Made by a program: the position numbers and the translations under genes. DNA of 64,000 bases from an uncultured Porphyromonadaceae bacterium (GTDB lineage: Bacteria > Bacteroidota > Bacteroidia > Bacteroidales > Coprobacteraceae): NCBI GenBank assembly GCA_900545915.1, contig URAV01000009.1, forward strand, positions 1-64,000, read 5' to 3'. The notes beneath the pieces are model-generated. The model was not told the DNA's origin and searched no databases. It saw only the letters and a program-made list of their open reading frames with translations. This document shows positions 17,434 through 25,573 of this stretch, in pieces (within the stretch, counting starts at the first letter, position 1; every line of letters begins with the position of its first letter).

Positions 17434-17507
17434 GCCAGTGTACAATAAAATATGAAGAGATAAATATAAAACCTTTCTCACTTCCGGTGTTGAAAGGTTT
17501 TTTTATA
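17426..17507 (+). promoter_or_regulatory. Transcription attenuator with competing helices before leuA
   Basis: The terminator stem is AAAACCTTTC (17468-17477) with GAAAGGTTTT (17492-17501), followed by a T run. The 9-base block GGAAGTGAG (17426-17434), which covers the last codons and stop of the leader peptide, is the exact reverse complement of CTCACTTCC (17477-17485) in the terminator loop and edge. A ribosome stalled on the Leu/Ile codons would leave GGAAGTGAG free to pair with the loop and disturb the terminator; one that reaches the stop codon would mask it. The pairing is seen; the mechanism is inferred. Confidence 0.75.
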
Positions 17508-17535
17508 TAGAAAAATAAAGATAAAAAATAAAATT

Positions 17536-19032
17536 ATGTCTGACAGATTATTCATTTTTGACACTACATTGCGAGACGGAGAACAAGTTCCCGGCTGCCA
17601 GTTGAATACCGTAGAAAAAATTCAGGTAGCTAAAGCTCTCGAAGGATTGGGTGTCGATGTTATCGAAGCCGGGTTTCCGGTATCCAGTCCAGGAGATTTC
17701 AACTCGGTAGTAGAAATCTCTAAAGCAGTAACATGGCCTACAATTTGTGCTCTGACACGAGCAGTAGAAAATGATATAAAAGTGGCCGCAGAAGCATTAA
17801 AATATGCCAAACACGGACGAATACATACCGGAATAGGTACATCTGATTATCATATCAAATACAAATTCAATTCCACTCGGGAAGAAATCATCGAACGTGC
17901 TGTATCGGCGGTCAAATATGCAAAAAAATTTGTAGAAGATGTCCAATTCTACGCAGAAGATGCCGGACGTACTGATAATGAATATTTAGCCCGAGTCATA
18001 GAAGCCGTAATAAAAGCCGGTGCTACAGTCGTAAATATTCCGGATACTACCGGTTATTGCCTTCCGGATGAATTCGGAGGCAAAATACGATTCTTAAAGG
18101 AAAACGTAAAAGGAATCGATAACGTAACTATAGCTACCCATTGCCACAATGATCTGGGAATGGCCACAGCAAATACAATTTCAGGAATATTGAATGGGGC
18201 AAGACAAGCTGAAGTTACTATAAACGGTATCGGAGAGCGTGCCGGAAATACATCTTTAGAAGAAGTTGCCATGATTTTTAAGAGCCATCACGATCTCAAT
18301 ATAGAAACGAATATCAATACACAAAAAATATACGGTATAAGTCGTATGGTTTCAAGTTTGATGAACATGCCGGTGCAACCGAACAAAGCTATTGTAGGAC
18401 GCAACGCATTTGCCCACTCTTCGGGAATACATCAAGATGGAGTCTTGAAAAACCGCGAAAGTTATGAAATCATCGATCCTAAAGATGTCGGAATAGACGA
18501 AAATTCTATCGTATTGACTGCCCGTAGCGGACGAGCAGCATTAAAACATCGCCTTCACATTCTCGGAGTCGAACTCGACAAAGAAAAGTTAGATAAGGCA
18601 TATAGCGATTTTCTGAAACTTGCCGATCGCAAAAAAGACATAAATGATGATGACATATTGATGCTTGTAGGAAAAGACCGCTCGGCAAATGCCCGCATCG
18701 CAATCGACTATTTGCAGGTAACTTCCGGTATCGGCATGCGCCCCGTCGCCAGTATCGGCTTGAATATCGCCGGAGAGAAATTCGAAGCGGCAGCTTCCGG
18801 TAATGGACCCGTAGATGCGGCAATAAATGCGGTAAAACAAATAATTCACCGTAAAATGACCGTACAAGAATTCTTAATTCAAGCCATCACAAAGGGAAGC
18901 GACGATGTCGGAAAAGTACATATAACAGTTTCTTACGAAGGAGTACACTATTATGGTTTCTCAGCCAATACAGATATTGTAGCAGCATCTGTCGAGGCAT
19001 TTATCGACGCTATTAATAAATTTATCGTTTAA
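17536..19032 (+). CDS. leuA: 2-isopropylmalate synthase
   Basis: This 498-aa enzyme condenses acetyl-CoA and 2-ketoisovalerate, the first committed step of leucine synthesis. It shows the DTTLRDGEQVPGCQL start, the HCHNDLGMATANT metal-binding motif, GIGERAGNTSLEEVAM, and the C-terminal LeuA regulatory (dimer) domain from about residue 380 (VASIGLNIAGEKFEAAASGNGPVDAAINA). The C-terminal domain suggests feedback inhibition by leucine. It is the first structural gene after the attenuator and is followed 19 bp later by leuC. Confidence 0.95.
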   Translation: MSDRLFIFDTTLRDGEQVPGCQLNTVEKIQVAKALEGLGVDVIEAGFPVSSPGDFNSVVEISKAVTWPTICALTRAVENDIKVAAEALKYAKHGRIHTGIGTSDYHIKYKFNSTREEIIERAVSAVKYAKKFVEDVQFYAEDAGRTDNEYLARVIEAVIKAGATVVNIPDTTGYCLPDEFGGKIRFLKENVKGIDNVTIATHCHNDLGMATANTISGILNGARQAEVTINGIGERAGNTSLEEVAMIFKSHHDLNIETNINTQKIYGISRMVSSLMNMPVQPNKAIVGRNAFAHSSGIHQDGVLKNRESYEIIDPKDVGIDENSIVLTARSGRAALKHRLHILGVELDKEKLDKAYSDFLKLADRKKDINDDDILMLVGKDRSANARIAIDYLQVTSGIGMRPVASIGLNIAGEKFEAAASGNGPVDAAINAVKQIIHRKMTVQEFLIQAITKGSDDVGKVHITVSYEGVHYYGFSANTDIVAASVEAFIDAINKFIV

Positions 19033-19051
19033 TAAACAACATCAATTTATC

Positions 19052-20455
19052 ATGTCTAAAAAAACATTATTCGACAAAATTTGGGATGCACATGTAGTTT
19101 CTACTATACAAGGCGGACCTACACAATTATACATCGACAGACATTATTGTCATGAGGTGACCAGCCCTCAAGCATTTAACGGTTTGCGAGAACGCGGATT
19201 GAAAGTATTCCGTCCCGATCGTACGACTTGTTCGCCCGATCACAATATACCGACATTGAACCAAGATAAACCGATCTCAGACCCTGTATCCCGAAATCAA
19301 GTAGAAGCACTAAGTAAAAACGCAGATGAATTCGGTATTACTTTATACGGTCTCGGACACGAAAAGAACGGAATTATTCATGTTATAGGACCGGAAAACG
19401 GACTGACACAACCGGGAATGACCATTGTCTGCGGGGACAGCCACACTTCTACTCACGGAGCTTTCGGAGCTATTGCATTCGGAATCGGGACAAGCGAAGT
19501 CGAGATGGTTCTGGCCACACAATGTATTTTGCAGCCTAAACCCAAAAGAATGAGAATCACTATTAACGGAAAACTTGAAAAAGGGGTTACGGCAAAGGAT
19601 ATAGCTCTCTATGTAATTTCCCGAATGACTACAGGCGGCGCAACCGGTTATTTTGTAGAATTTGCCGGAGAGGCGATTCGCTCACTGAGTATGGAAGGGC
19701 GCATGACAGTATGTAATCTAAGTATTGAAATGGGTGCAAGAGGCGGAATGATCGCCCCAGATGAAACGACATTCGCCTATGTCAAAGATAAAGAATTTGC
19801 TCCTAAAGGAGAAGAGTGGGAAAAAGCGTTGAAACAGTGGAAAGAACTGTATAGTGATGCCGATGCTGTATTTGATAAAGAGGTATTCTTCGACGCTTCG
19901 GATATTGCACCTCGTATTACTTACGGGACAAATCCCGGAATGGGAATGGGAATACACGATACGATTCCGACATTAGAACAGATTGATGAAGCCGGTAAAA
20001 TATCTTTTATCAAGTCATTAAATTACATGGGATTCAAACCCGGTGAAAAATTAGAAGGTAAACCGATCGATTATGTATTTCTCGGTAGTTGTACAAACGG
20101 ACGTATCGAAGATTTTCGAACCTTTGCCAAATTTGTAAAAGGACATAAAAAGGCTGATCATGTAGTCGCATGGTTAGTACCCGGTTCTTGGGCGGTAGAA
20201 AAACAAATCAGGAAAGAAGGATTGGATAAAATCTTAACAGAAGCGGGATTTGAACTTCGTCAGCCCGGATGCTCTGCTTGTCTCGCAATGAATGACGATA
20301 AAGTTCCTTCCGGGAAATATGCCGTATCCACATCTAACCGAAATTTCGAAGGGAGACAAGGTCCGGGTTCACGAACGATTTTGGCAGGACCTCTTGTCGC
20401 TGCTGCCGCTGCCATTACAGGGAAAATTACCGATCCCCGAAATTTTATGCAATAA
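19052..20455 (+). CDS. leuC: 3-isopropylmalate dehydratase large subunit
   Basis: This 467-aa aconitase-family large subunit carries the Fe-S ligands in VFLGSCTNGR and PGCSACLAMN, and the substrate motif CGDSHTSTHGAFGA. With LeuD it isomerises 2-isopropylmalate to 3-isopropylmalate; the same pair also turns citramalate into 3-methylmalate (erythro-beta-methylmalate) in the citramalate route to isoleucine. It lies in the order leuA-leuC-leuD. Confidence 0.97.
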   Translation: MSKKTLFDKIWDAHVVSTIQGGPTQLYIDRHYCHEVTSPQAFNGLRERGLKVFRPDRTTCSPDHNIPTLNQDKPISDPVSRNQVEALSKNADEFGITLYGLGHEKNGIIHVIGPENGLTQPGMTIVCGDSHTSTHGAFGAIAFGIGTSEVEMVLATQCILQPKPKRMRITINGKLEKGVTAKDIALYVISRMTTGGATGYFVEFAGEAIRSLSMEGRMTVCNLSIEMGARGGMIAPDETTFAYVKDKEFAPKGEEWEKALKQWKELYSDADAVFDKEVFFDASDIAPRITYGTNPGMGMGIHDTIPTLEQIDEAGKISFIKSLNYMGFKPGEKLEGKPIDYVFLGSCTNGRIEDFRTFAKFVKGHKKADHVVAWLVPGSWAVEKQIRKEGLDKILTEAGFELRQPGCSACLAMNDDKVPSGKYAVSTSNRNFEGRQGPGSRTILAGPLVAAAAAITGKITDPRNFMQ

Positions 20456-20485
20456 TTATTATATAATCTTTTAGAAATAAAAAAT

Positions 20486-21079
20486 ATGACCGATAAATTT
20501 AAAACTCTGACCTCTACCTGTATCCCACTCCCTATGGAAAATGTCGATACAGACCAGATAATACCTGCCCGTTTTTTAAAAGCAACTACCCGAGAGGGTT
20601 TCGGCGATAACTTGTTCAGAGACTGGCGCTACGATAAAGAAGGAAATCCTATTCCCGGATTTGTATTAAACGATCCCACTTACTCAGGCACTGTTTTGGT
20701 TGCGGGAAAAAATTTCGGAAGCGGATCGAGTCGAGAACATGCCGCATGGGCTGTTGCCGGATATGGATTCAAAGTTGTCGTTTCAAGTTTTTTTGCCGAT
20801 ATTTTTAAAAACAATGCATTAAACAACTGTGTTCTTCCGGTCGTAGTTTCTGAGAATTTTCTATCAGATCTGTTCGGCGCAATCGCCTCCGACCCGAAAA
20901 CCACAGTCACAGTAGATCTGGAAAATCAGATAATTACGAACAACTACAATGGCTCTCAAGAATCATTCGAAATAAATCCTTATAAAAAAGATTGCCTGCT
21001 TAACGGATATGATGATATAGACTATTTATTAAGCAGAAAGGATAGAATAGAAGCGTGGGAAAAGTCTCAAAACAAATAA
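20486..21079 (+). CDS. leuD: 3-isopropylmalate dehydratase small subunit
   Basis: This 197-aa small subunit has the family motifs ENVDTDQIIPARFLK near residue 18 and GKNFGSGSSREHAAWA near 73. It is the partner of LeuC. Its stop codon at 21079 lies 2 bp before the ATG of the next gene, so the two are tightly coupled. Confidence 0.97.
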   Translation: MTDKFKTLTSTCIPLPMENVDTDQIIPARFLKATTREGFGDNLFRDWRYDKEGNPIPGFVLNDPTYSGTVLVAGKNFGSGSSREHAAWAVAGYGFKVVVSSFFADIFKNNALNNCVLPVVVSENFLSDLFGAIASDPKTTVTVDLENQIITNNYNGSQESFEINPYKKDCLLNGYDDIDYLLSRKDRIEAWEKSQNK

Positions 21080-21081
21080 AT

Positions 21082-22626
21082 ATGCGGCAAATAGAAATAC
21101 TTGATACGACTCTGCGCGACGGAGAACAAACATCGGGAGTCTCATTCGCAGCTCAGGAAAAGCTCAGTATTGCAAGACTTTTGTTAGAAGAATTACGTGT
21201 GGATCGCATTGAAATCGCATCGGCAAGAGTCTCTGAAGGAGAATTCGAAGCTGTAAAAAGAGTGTGTGAATGGGCAGGGAAACGCGGTCACTTGAATAAA
21301 GTCGAAATTCTCGGATTTCTGGATAACGGTATTTCTATAAAATGGATTAAGAAGGCCGGAGGAAAAGTTGCAAATTTGCTATGTAAAGGCTCTCTGAAAC
21401 ATTGCACACAACAATTACGGAAATCTCCGGAAGAACATATAGAAGCAATCCGAAAGGAAATATCTTTCGCAAAAACAAACGGACTTCAAGTAAATATATA
21501 TCTGGAAGATTGGTCGAATGGCATGTTACATTCTCCCGAATACGTTTTTCAACTTGTAAATGCTCTAAAAAACGAACCTATCGAACGTATCATGCTTCCC
21601 GATACTTTAGGGATACTAAACCCTTACTCTTCATACGATTATTGTAAATCGATGATAAATCGTTATCCTGAAATTCGATTCGATTTTCATGCTCACAATG
21701 ATTACGATCTCGCTGTGGCAAATGTTTATTCTGCAGCAAAGGCCGGAATACAGGGGATTCATTGCACTATAAACGGATTAGGAGAACGTGCCGGCAATGC
21801 TCCTTTATCGAGTATATTAGCGGTACTGCACGATCAACTACAAACAAAAACGAATATCGACGAACGTAAAGTAAATCAGGTAAGTCGGGTAGTAGAATCT
21901 TACTCCGGAGTACGAATTCCGTCCAACAAACCTGTTATCGGGGAACATGTTTTCACTCAATGTGCTGGAGTGCATGCTGACGGAGACAGTAAAAACAACC
22001 TCTATTTTAACGACTTGCTCCCCGAACGTTTCGGACGTACACGAGAATATGCACTTGGAAAAACTTCCGGCAAAGCCAATATCAAAAAAAATCTGGAAGC
22101 TCTGGGGATCGAGTTGGATGAAACTTCAATGAAAAAAGTTACAGAACGGATCATTGCTTTAGGTGATAAAAAAGAACAAGTAACTCAGGATGATCTTCCG
22201 TATATTATTTCAGATGTTCTGAATCACGACTCAGAAGACCAAAAGATACATTTGCTCAATTATTCACTTTCACTCGCCCAAGGCTTGCATCCGGTCGCTG
22301 TCATAAAGATAGAGATTCATGGCGAACAATATGAAGAAACGGCAACAGGAGACGGACAATATGATGCTTTCGTCAAAGCTTTGCGAAAAATATACAAATA
22401 TCAACTAAAAAAGACATTCCCGATACTCATCAACTATACAGTCGATATTCCACCGGGAGGCCGTACAGATGCATTTGTTCAGACAGTTATTACATGGAAT
22501 TTCAAAGGTCATACGTTCAAAACCAGAGGTCTTGATGCAGACCAGACAGAAGCAGCTATACAGGCTACTATTAAAATGTTGAACCAAATAGAAAAAATTC
22601 AAGATAATATATCAGAAACCGTATAA
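21082..22626 (+). CDS. cimA: (R)-citramalate synthase, Leptospira type
   Basis: This 514-aa DRE-TIM enzyme is a second LeuA-like protein in the operon. The start at 21082 is preferred over 21055 because it avoids overlap with leuD and begins MRQIEILDTTLRDGEQTSGV. Motifs VDRIEIASARVSEGE, LLCKGSLKHC, NVYLEDWSNG-like NIYLEDWSNG, FHAHNDYDLAVANVY and FTQCAGVHADGD closely recall the characterised citramalate synthase of Leptospira, as I remember that sequence. That enzyme condenses pyruvate with acetyl-CoA to start threonine-independent isoleucine synthesis. A C-terminal LeuA-type regulatory domain (from about 380) is present. Many databases label this type 2-isopropylmalate synthase. With LeuCD and LeuB next to it, the operon could supply 2-ketobutyrate. 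Confidence 0.85.
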   Translation: MRQIEILDTTLRDGEQTSGVSFAAQEKLSIARLLLEELRVDRIEIASARVSEGEFEAVKRVCEWAGKRGHLNKVEILGFLDNGISIKWIKKAGGKVANLLCKGSLKHCTQQLRKSPEEHIEAIRKEISFAKTNGLQVNIYLEDWSNGMLHSPEYVFQLVNALKNEPIERIMLPDTLGILNPYSSYDYCKSMINRYPEIRFDFHAHNDYDLAVANVYSAAKAGIQGIHCTINGLGERAGNAPLSSILAVLHDQLQTKTNIDERKVNQVSRVVESYSGVRIPSNKPVIGEHVFTQCAGVHADGDSKNNLYFNDLLPERFGRTREYALGKTSGKANIKKNLEALGIELDETSMKKVTERIIALGDKKEQVTQDDLPYIISDVLNHDSEDQKIHLLNYSLSLAQGLHPVAVIKIEIHGEQYEETATGDGQYDAFVKALRKIYKYQLKKTFPILINYTVDIPPGGRTDAFVQTVITWNFKGHTFKTRGLDADQTEAAIQATIKMLNQIEKIQDNISETV

Positions 22627-22638
22627 ACAAAAAAAATC

Positions 22639-23709
22639 ATGAAATTGAATATTGCCGTATTACCGGGTGACGGTATAGGACCAGAAATCGTAAACGAAGC
22701 ATTGAAAGTGACAAAAACCGTATGTGAAAAATTCGGACATGAACTTTCATACAAGCATGCTTTAGTAGGAGCTTGCGCTATCGACAAAACAGGGAATCCT
22801 TATCCTGACGAAACTCACGAATTATGTATGCAATCGGATGCTGTATTATTCGGGGCTATCGGAGATCCGAAATATGATAACAATCCGTCTGCCAAAGTCA
22901 GACCGGAACAGGGATTACTCGGAATGAGAAAGAAATTGGGATTGTATGCCAATATACGTCCTGTATCGACATTCGATTCACTCATATACAAATCCCCTTT
23001 ACGGGCAGATATCGTAAAAGATACCGATCTGATGTGTATTCGAGAATTGACTGGAGGAATCTACTTCGGACGTCCTCAAGGAAGAAGTGAAGACGGAACT
23101 ATCGCATACGATACGTGTGTTTATAGCCGGGAAGAAATAGAGAGAATAGTGCATCTTGCGTACAAATATGCTAAGCAAAGAAATAAAAAAGTTACGGTCG
23201 TAGATAAAGCCAATGTTTTGTGTACTTCTCGTTTATGGCGTGAAGTTGCTCAAGAAATAGAAAAACAATATCCTGAAATCACTACCGAATACATGTTTGT
23301 CGACAATGCTGCGATGCAACTGATACAATGGCCTAACCGATTCGACGTAATCGTTACCGAAAATATGTTCGGCGATATACTTACTGATGAGGCATCGGTA
23401 ATTACAGGATCATTAGGCATGCTTCCTTCTGCTTCCATAGGTATTCATACTTCAGTATTCGAACCGATACATGGTTCTTATCCGCAAGCTGCAGGCAAAA
23501 ATATCGCTAACCCTGTAGCAACAATTTTATCAGCAGCCCTTATGTTCGAATATGCATTTAATCTCATGGATGAAGGCAAAATGATTCGTGAAGCTGTTGA
23601 TGCTTCAATAGAAGCAGGTATCGTAACAGAAGATTTAGCTCAAAATGGAAAGTCTTATAAAACTTCAGAAGTAGGACAATGGATTGCCGATTATATCAAA
23701 AATAAATAA
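22639..23709 (+). CDS. leuB: 3-isopropylmalate dehydrogenase
   Basis: This 356-aa decarboxylating dehydrogenase of the isocitrate/isopropylmalate family starts with the usual VLPGDGIGPEIV. It has the substrate Arg motif (VRPEQGLLGMRKKLGLYANIRP), the catalytic Tyr region RELTGGIYFG, the Lys region VDKANVL, the Mg-binding ENMFGDILTDEASVI and the NAD-binding EPIHGSYPQAAGKNIANP. It oxidises 3-isopropylmalate, and 3-methylmalate in the citramalate route. It is the last gene of the operon, 12 bp after cimA, and precedes a strong terminator. Confidence 0.97.
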   Translation: MKLNIAVLPGDGIGPEIVNEALKVTKTVCEKFGHELSYKHALVGACAIDKTGNPYPDETHELCMQSDAVLFGAIGDPKYDNNPSAKVRPEQGLLGMRKKLGLYANIRPVSTFDSLIYKSPLRADIVKDTDLMCIRELTGGIYFGRPQGRSEDGTIAYDTCVYSREEIERIVHLAYKYAKQRNKKVTVVDKANVLCTSRLWREVAQEIEKQYPEITTEYMFVDNAAMQLIQWPNRFDVIVTENMFGDILTDEASVITGSLGMLPSASIGIHTSVFEPIHGSYPQAAGKNIANPVATILSAALMFEYAFNLMDEGKMIREAVDASIEAGIVTEDLAQNGKSYKTSEVGQWIADYIKNK

Positions 23710-23729
23710 TTAAGCTGTATCTATTTTCC

Positions 23730-23772
23730 AAGACAGGATACCGTCCTTATAAGATAGTATCCTGTCTTTTTT
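23730..23772 (+). terminator. Terminator of the leu operon
   Basis: AAGACAGGATAC pairs exactly with GTATCCTGTCTT across a 15-nt loop and is followed by a T run, 20 bp after leuB. Confidence 0.93.
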
Positions 23773-23797
23773 AACTATTTAATCTCAAAAATCGCTT

Positions 23798-23974
23798 AGA
23801 GCCTGTTGTCTAAATTTTGCTCGGGTCAGATTTGAGAGTTTCTTTCGAGGATGTTTTTCTGTTTTTAGGAGGAGGATAGCGGGCTATCTGACGAGTGAAA
23901 ACGGGAAAAAAGGCCGGAAGAAAACACAAAGATGACCTGATAATATTTTTTATTGGAAAATATAGACAGGCTCT
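23798..23974 (-). repeat. Dispersed MITE-like repeat, full copy, inverted
   Basis: This full 177-bp copy is in the reverse orientation relative to 9567. Termini are AGAGCCTGTTGTCTAAATTTT and AAAATATAGACAGGCTCT; the centre holds the exact palindrome GATAGCGGGCTATC. It fills most of the 315-bp gap between leuB and the next gene. Confidence 0.92.
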
Positions 23975-24024
23975 TAATTTAATGTTTTGCAATAACAATC
24001 GGATTTTTCCGTTAATATACAACG

Positions 24025-25437
24025 ATGAAGAAAAAGATTTTCCATATAGTTTTTGTCCTGTTCGTTTTTTCATTTGTTTTATCAGGATGTTTTGGCGAGA
24101 GTTTCTCGAGCGATCCTAACGACCGTTTGACTTTTTCTACGGACATTATAAAATTTGATACGATTTTTACACAGCGTGGTACGGCTACACTATCCTTTAA
24201 AGTTTATAACCATGCGAAAAAATCGTTGAAAATAGAGTCCGTGACGTTGGCGGATGCCGCTAATTCCGGATTTTTTATTAATGTAGACGGTTCTAAAGGT
24301 CCGGTAATACGAGATTTGGAAATAAGGGGTAAAGATAGTTTATATGTTTTTGTGGAAGCAAATGTCGATCCGACAAACCAAAACTCTCCTTTATTGATAA
24401 AAGATTCTATCGTATTTGTTACGAATGGAATTCGTCAGGATGTCAAATTAGAGGCATACGGACAAGATGTCAATGTTTTACGGGGTGAAGTGTTGCCGGA
24501 CGGAGAGAACGTATTTACCGGAGAAAAACCTTATTTGGTTTATGACAGCCTTGTGATTCCGGCATCGTCGTCTATGGTATTGTCCGAAGGAACTACGCTT
24601 TATTTTCATAGTAAGGCGATGCTTGAGGTCAAGGGAAAGATAGACGCTCGTGGTACAGCATCGCGTCCTGTAACTTTTCGAGGAGATCGTCTCGACCGTA
24701 TGTTCGCCGATTTACCGTATGACTATTTGCCGGGACAGTGGGGAGGAATTCGTATCCATACGGACAGTTACGATAACCGTTTCGACCATGTTGCCATGAG
24801 GGGTACTTCTACCGGAATCGTTATCGATTCGTCAGATGTTTCGCGAACTAAAATCATATTCAGCAATTCGGTGATTCATAACTCCAGCAATAATCTGGTT
24901 TCTTCGACGGAGAGCAGGATTGAGGCATGGAATTGTCAATTTTCCAATGCCAGCGGTGCTTTAATGAGTTTGTCCGGAGGAGAAGCAAAATTTACTCATT
25001 GTACATTTGCCAATTATTTTCAATTGATGGATGTCATAAAATCTCCTTTACTGGTTTTCGACAGATATACTCAGACAGAAGAAAATTTGCCGTTGAAAGC
25101 ATCATTTCAAAATTGTATCATTATCGGTAACAGCACGTTGATGCAGCCTTTAGAATTGTTGAATACCCAGATCTATTTTAAAACTTGTCTTTTTAGGGTG
25201 AATGGTTCGGACGATGAAAATTTCATTCAGTGTATATGGAATGGAGATCCGATGTTTGTGGCTACGGGAGATAACTATCAGTATGATTTCAGATTGGCTT
25301 CAGAGTCTTCGGCAGCTTACAGAGCAGGAGATCCTGAATTTGTCGATGAGAATACACGTACGGATCTTTTAGGCAATCCGCGCCCTGAAGGGGTAAATCC
25401 GGATGTAGGCGCTTATCAGTATGTTCCGACAGAATAA
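24025..25437 (+). CDS. Lipoprotein with right-handed beta-helix domain, unknown function
   Basis: This 470-aa protein has a lipoprotein signal peptide (MKKKIFHIVFVLFVFSFVLS then GCFGE, lipid Cys22). A region of about 30-150 looks like Ig-like beta-sandwich repeats (FDTIFTQRGTATLSFKVYN), and a parallel beta-helix follows (about 165-400) with short repeats such as HVAMRGTSTGIVID and IIFSNSVIHNSSNNL. It ends with the sequence NPDVGAYQY, a motif typical of surface beta-helix proteins that close with GAYQ. It is probably anchored to the outer membrane. The substrate or role is unknown. Codon use shifts toward more G/T in the third base compared with the leu operon. Confidence 0.8.
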   Translation: MKKKIFHIVFVLFVFSFVLSGCFGESFSSDPNDRLTFSTDIIKFDTIFTQRGTATLSFKVYNHAKKSLKIESVTLADAANSGFFINVDGSKGPVIRDLEIRGKDSLYVFVEANVDPTNQNSPLLIKDSIVFVTNGIRQDVKLEAYGQDVNVLRGEVLPDGENVFTGEKPYLVYDSLVIPASSSMVLSEGTTLYFHSKAMLEVKGKIDARGTASRPVTFRGDRLDRMFADLPYDYLPGQWGGIRIHTDSYDNRFDHVAMRGTSTGIVIDSSDVSRTKIIFSNSVIHNSSNNLVSSTESRIEAWNCQFSNASGALMSLSGGEAKFTHCTFANYFQLMDVIKSPLLVFDRYTQTEENLPLKASFQNCIIIGNSTLMQPLELLNTQIYFKTCLFRVNGSDDENFIQCIWNGDPMFVATGDNYQYDFRLASESSAAYRAGDPEFVDENTRTDLLGNPRPEGVNPDVGAYQYVPTE

Positions 25438-25524
25438 GGATTGTTTTTTTATTGCTTTAATATCCGGTTAAAATATTTTTGTCGTACAGTTTCAACAAGC
25501 TCTCGAACCTGACTTGATCCTATT

Positions 25525-25556
25525 TTTTGTTGGAATATTTTAAACAGCCTCTAAGT
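25525..25556 (-). repeat. Degenerate end fragment of the dispersed repeat
   Basis: The segment with GGAATATTTTAAACAGCCTCTA resembles the left terminus of the repeat in inverted orientation. The rest of the element is not present. It lies in the 136-bp gap between the beta-helix gene and dnaX. Confidence 0.5.
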
Positions 25557-25573
25557 TCGAGAACGAGAATAAA

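Noticed and set aside
21055..21081. Upstream ATG for the citramalate synthase gene
   Set aside because: It would overlap leuD by 25 bp and add nine non-conserved residues; the ATG at 21082 gives the family-typical start.
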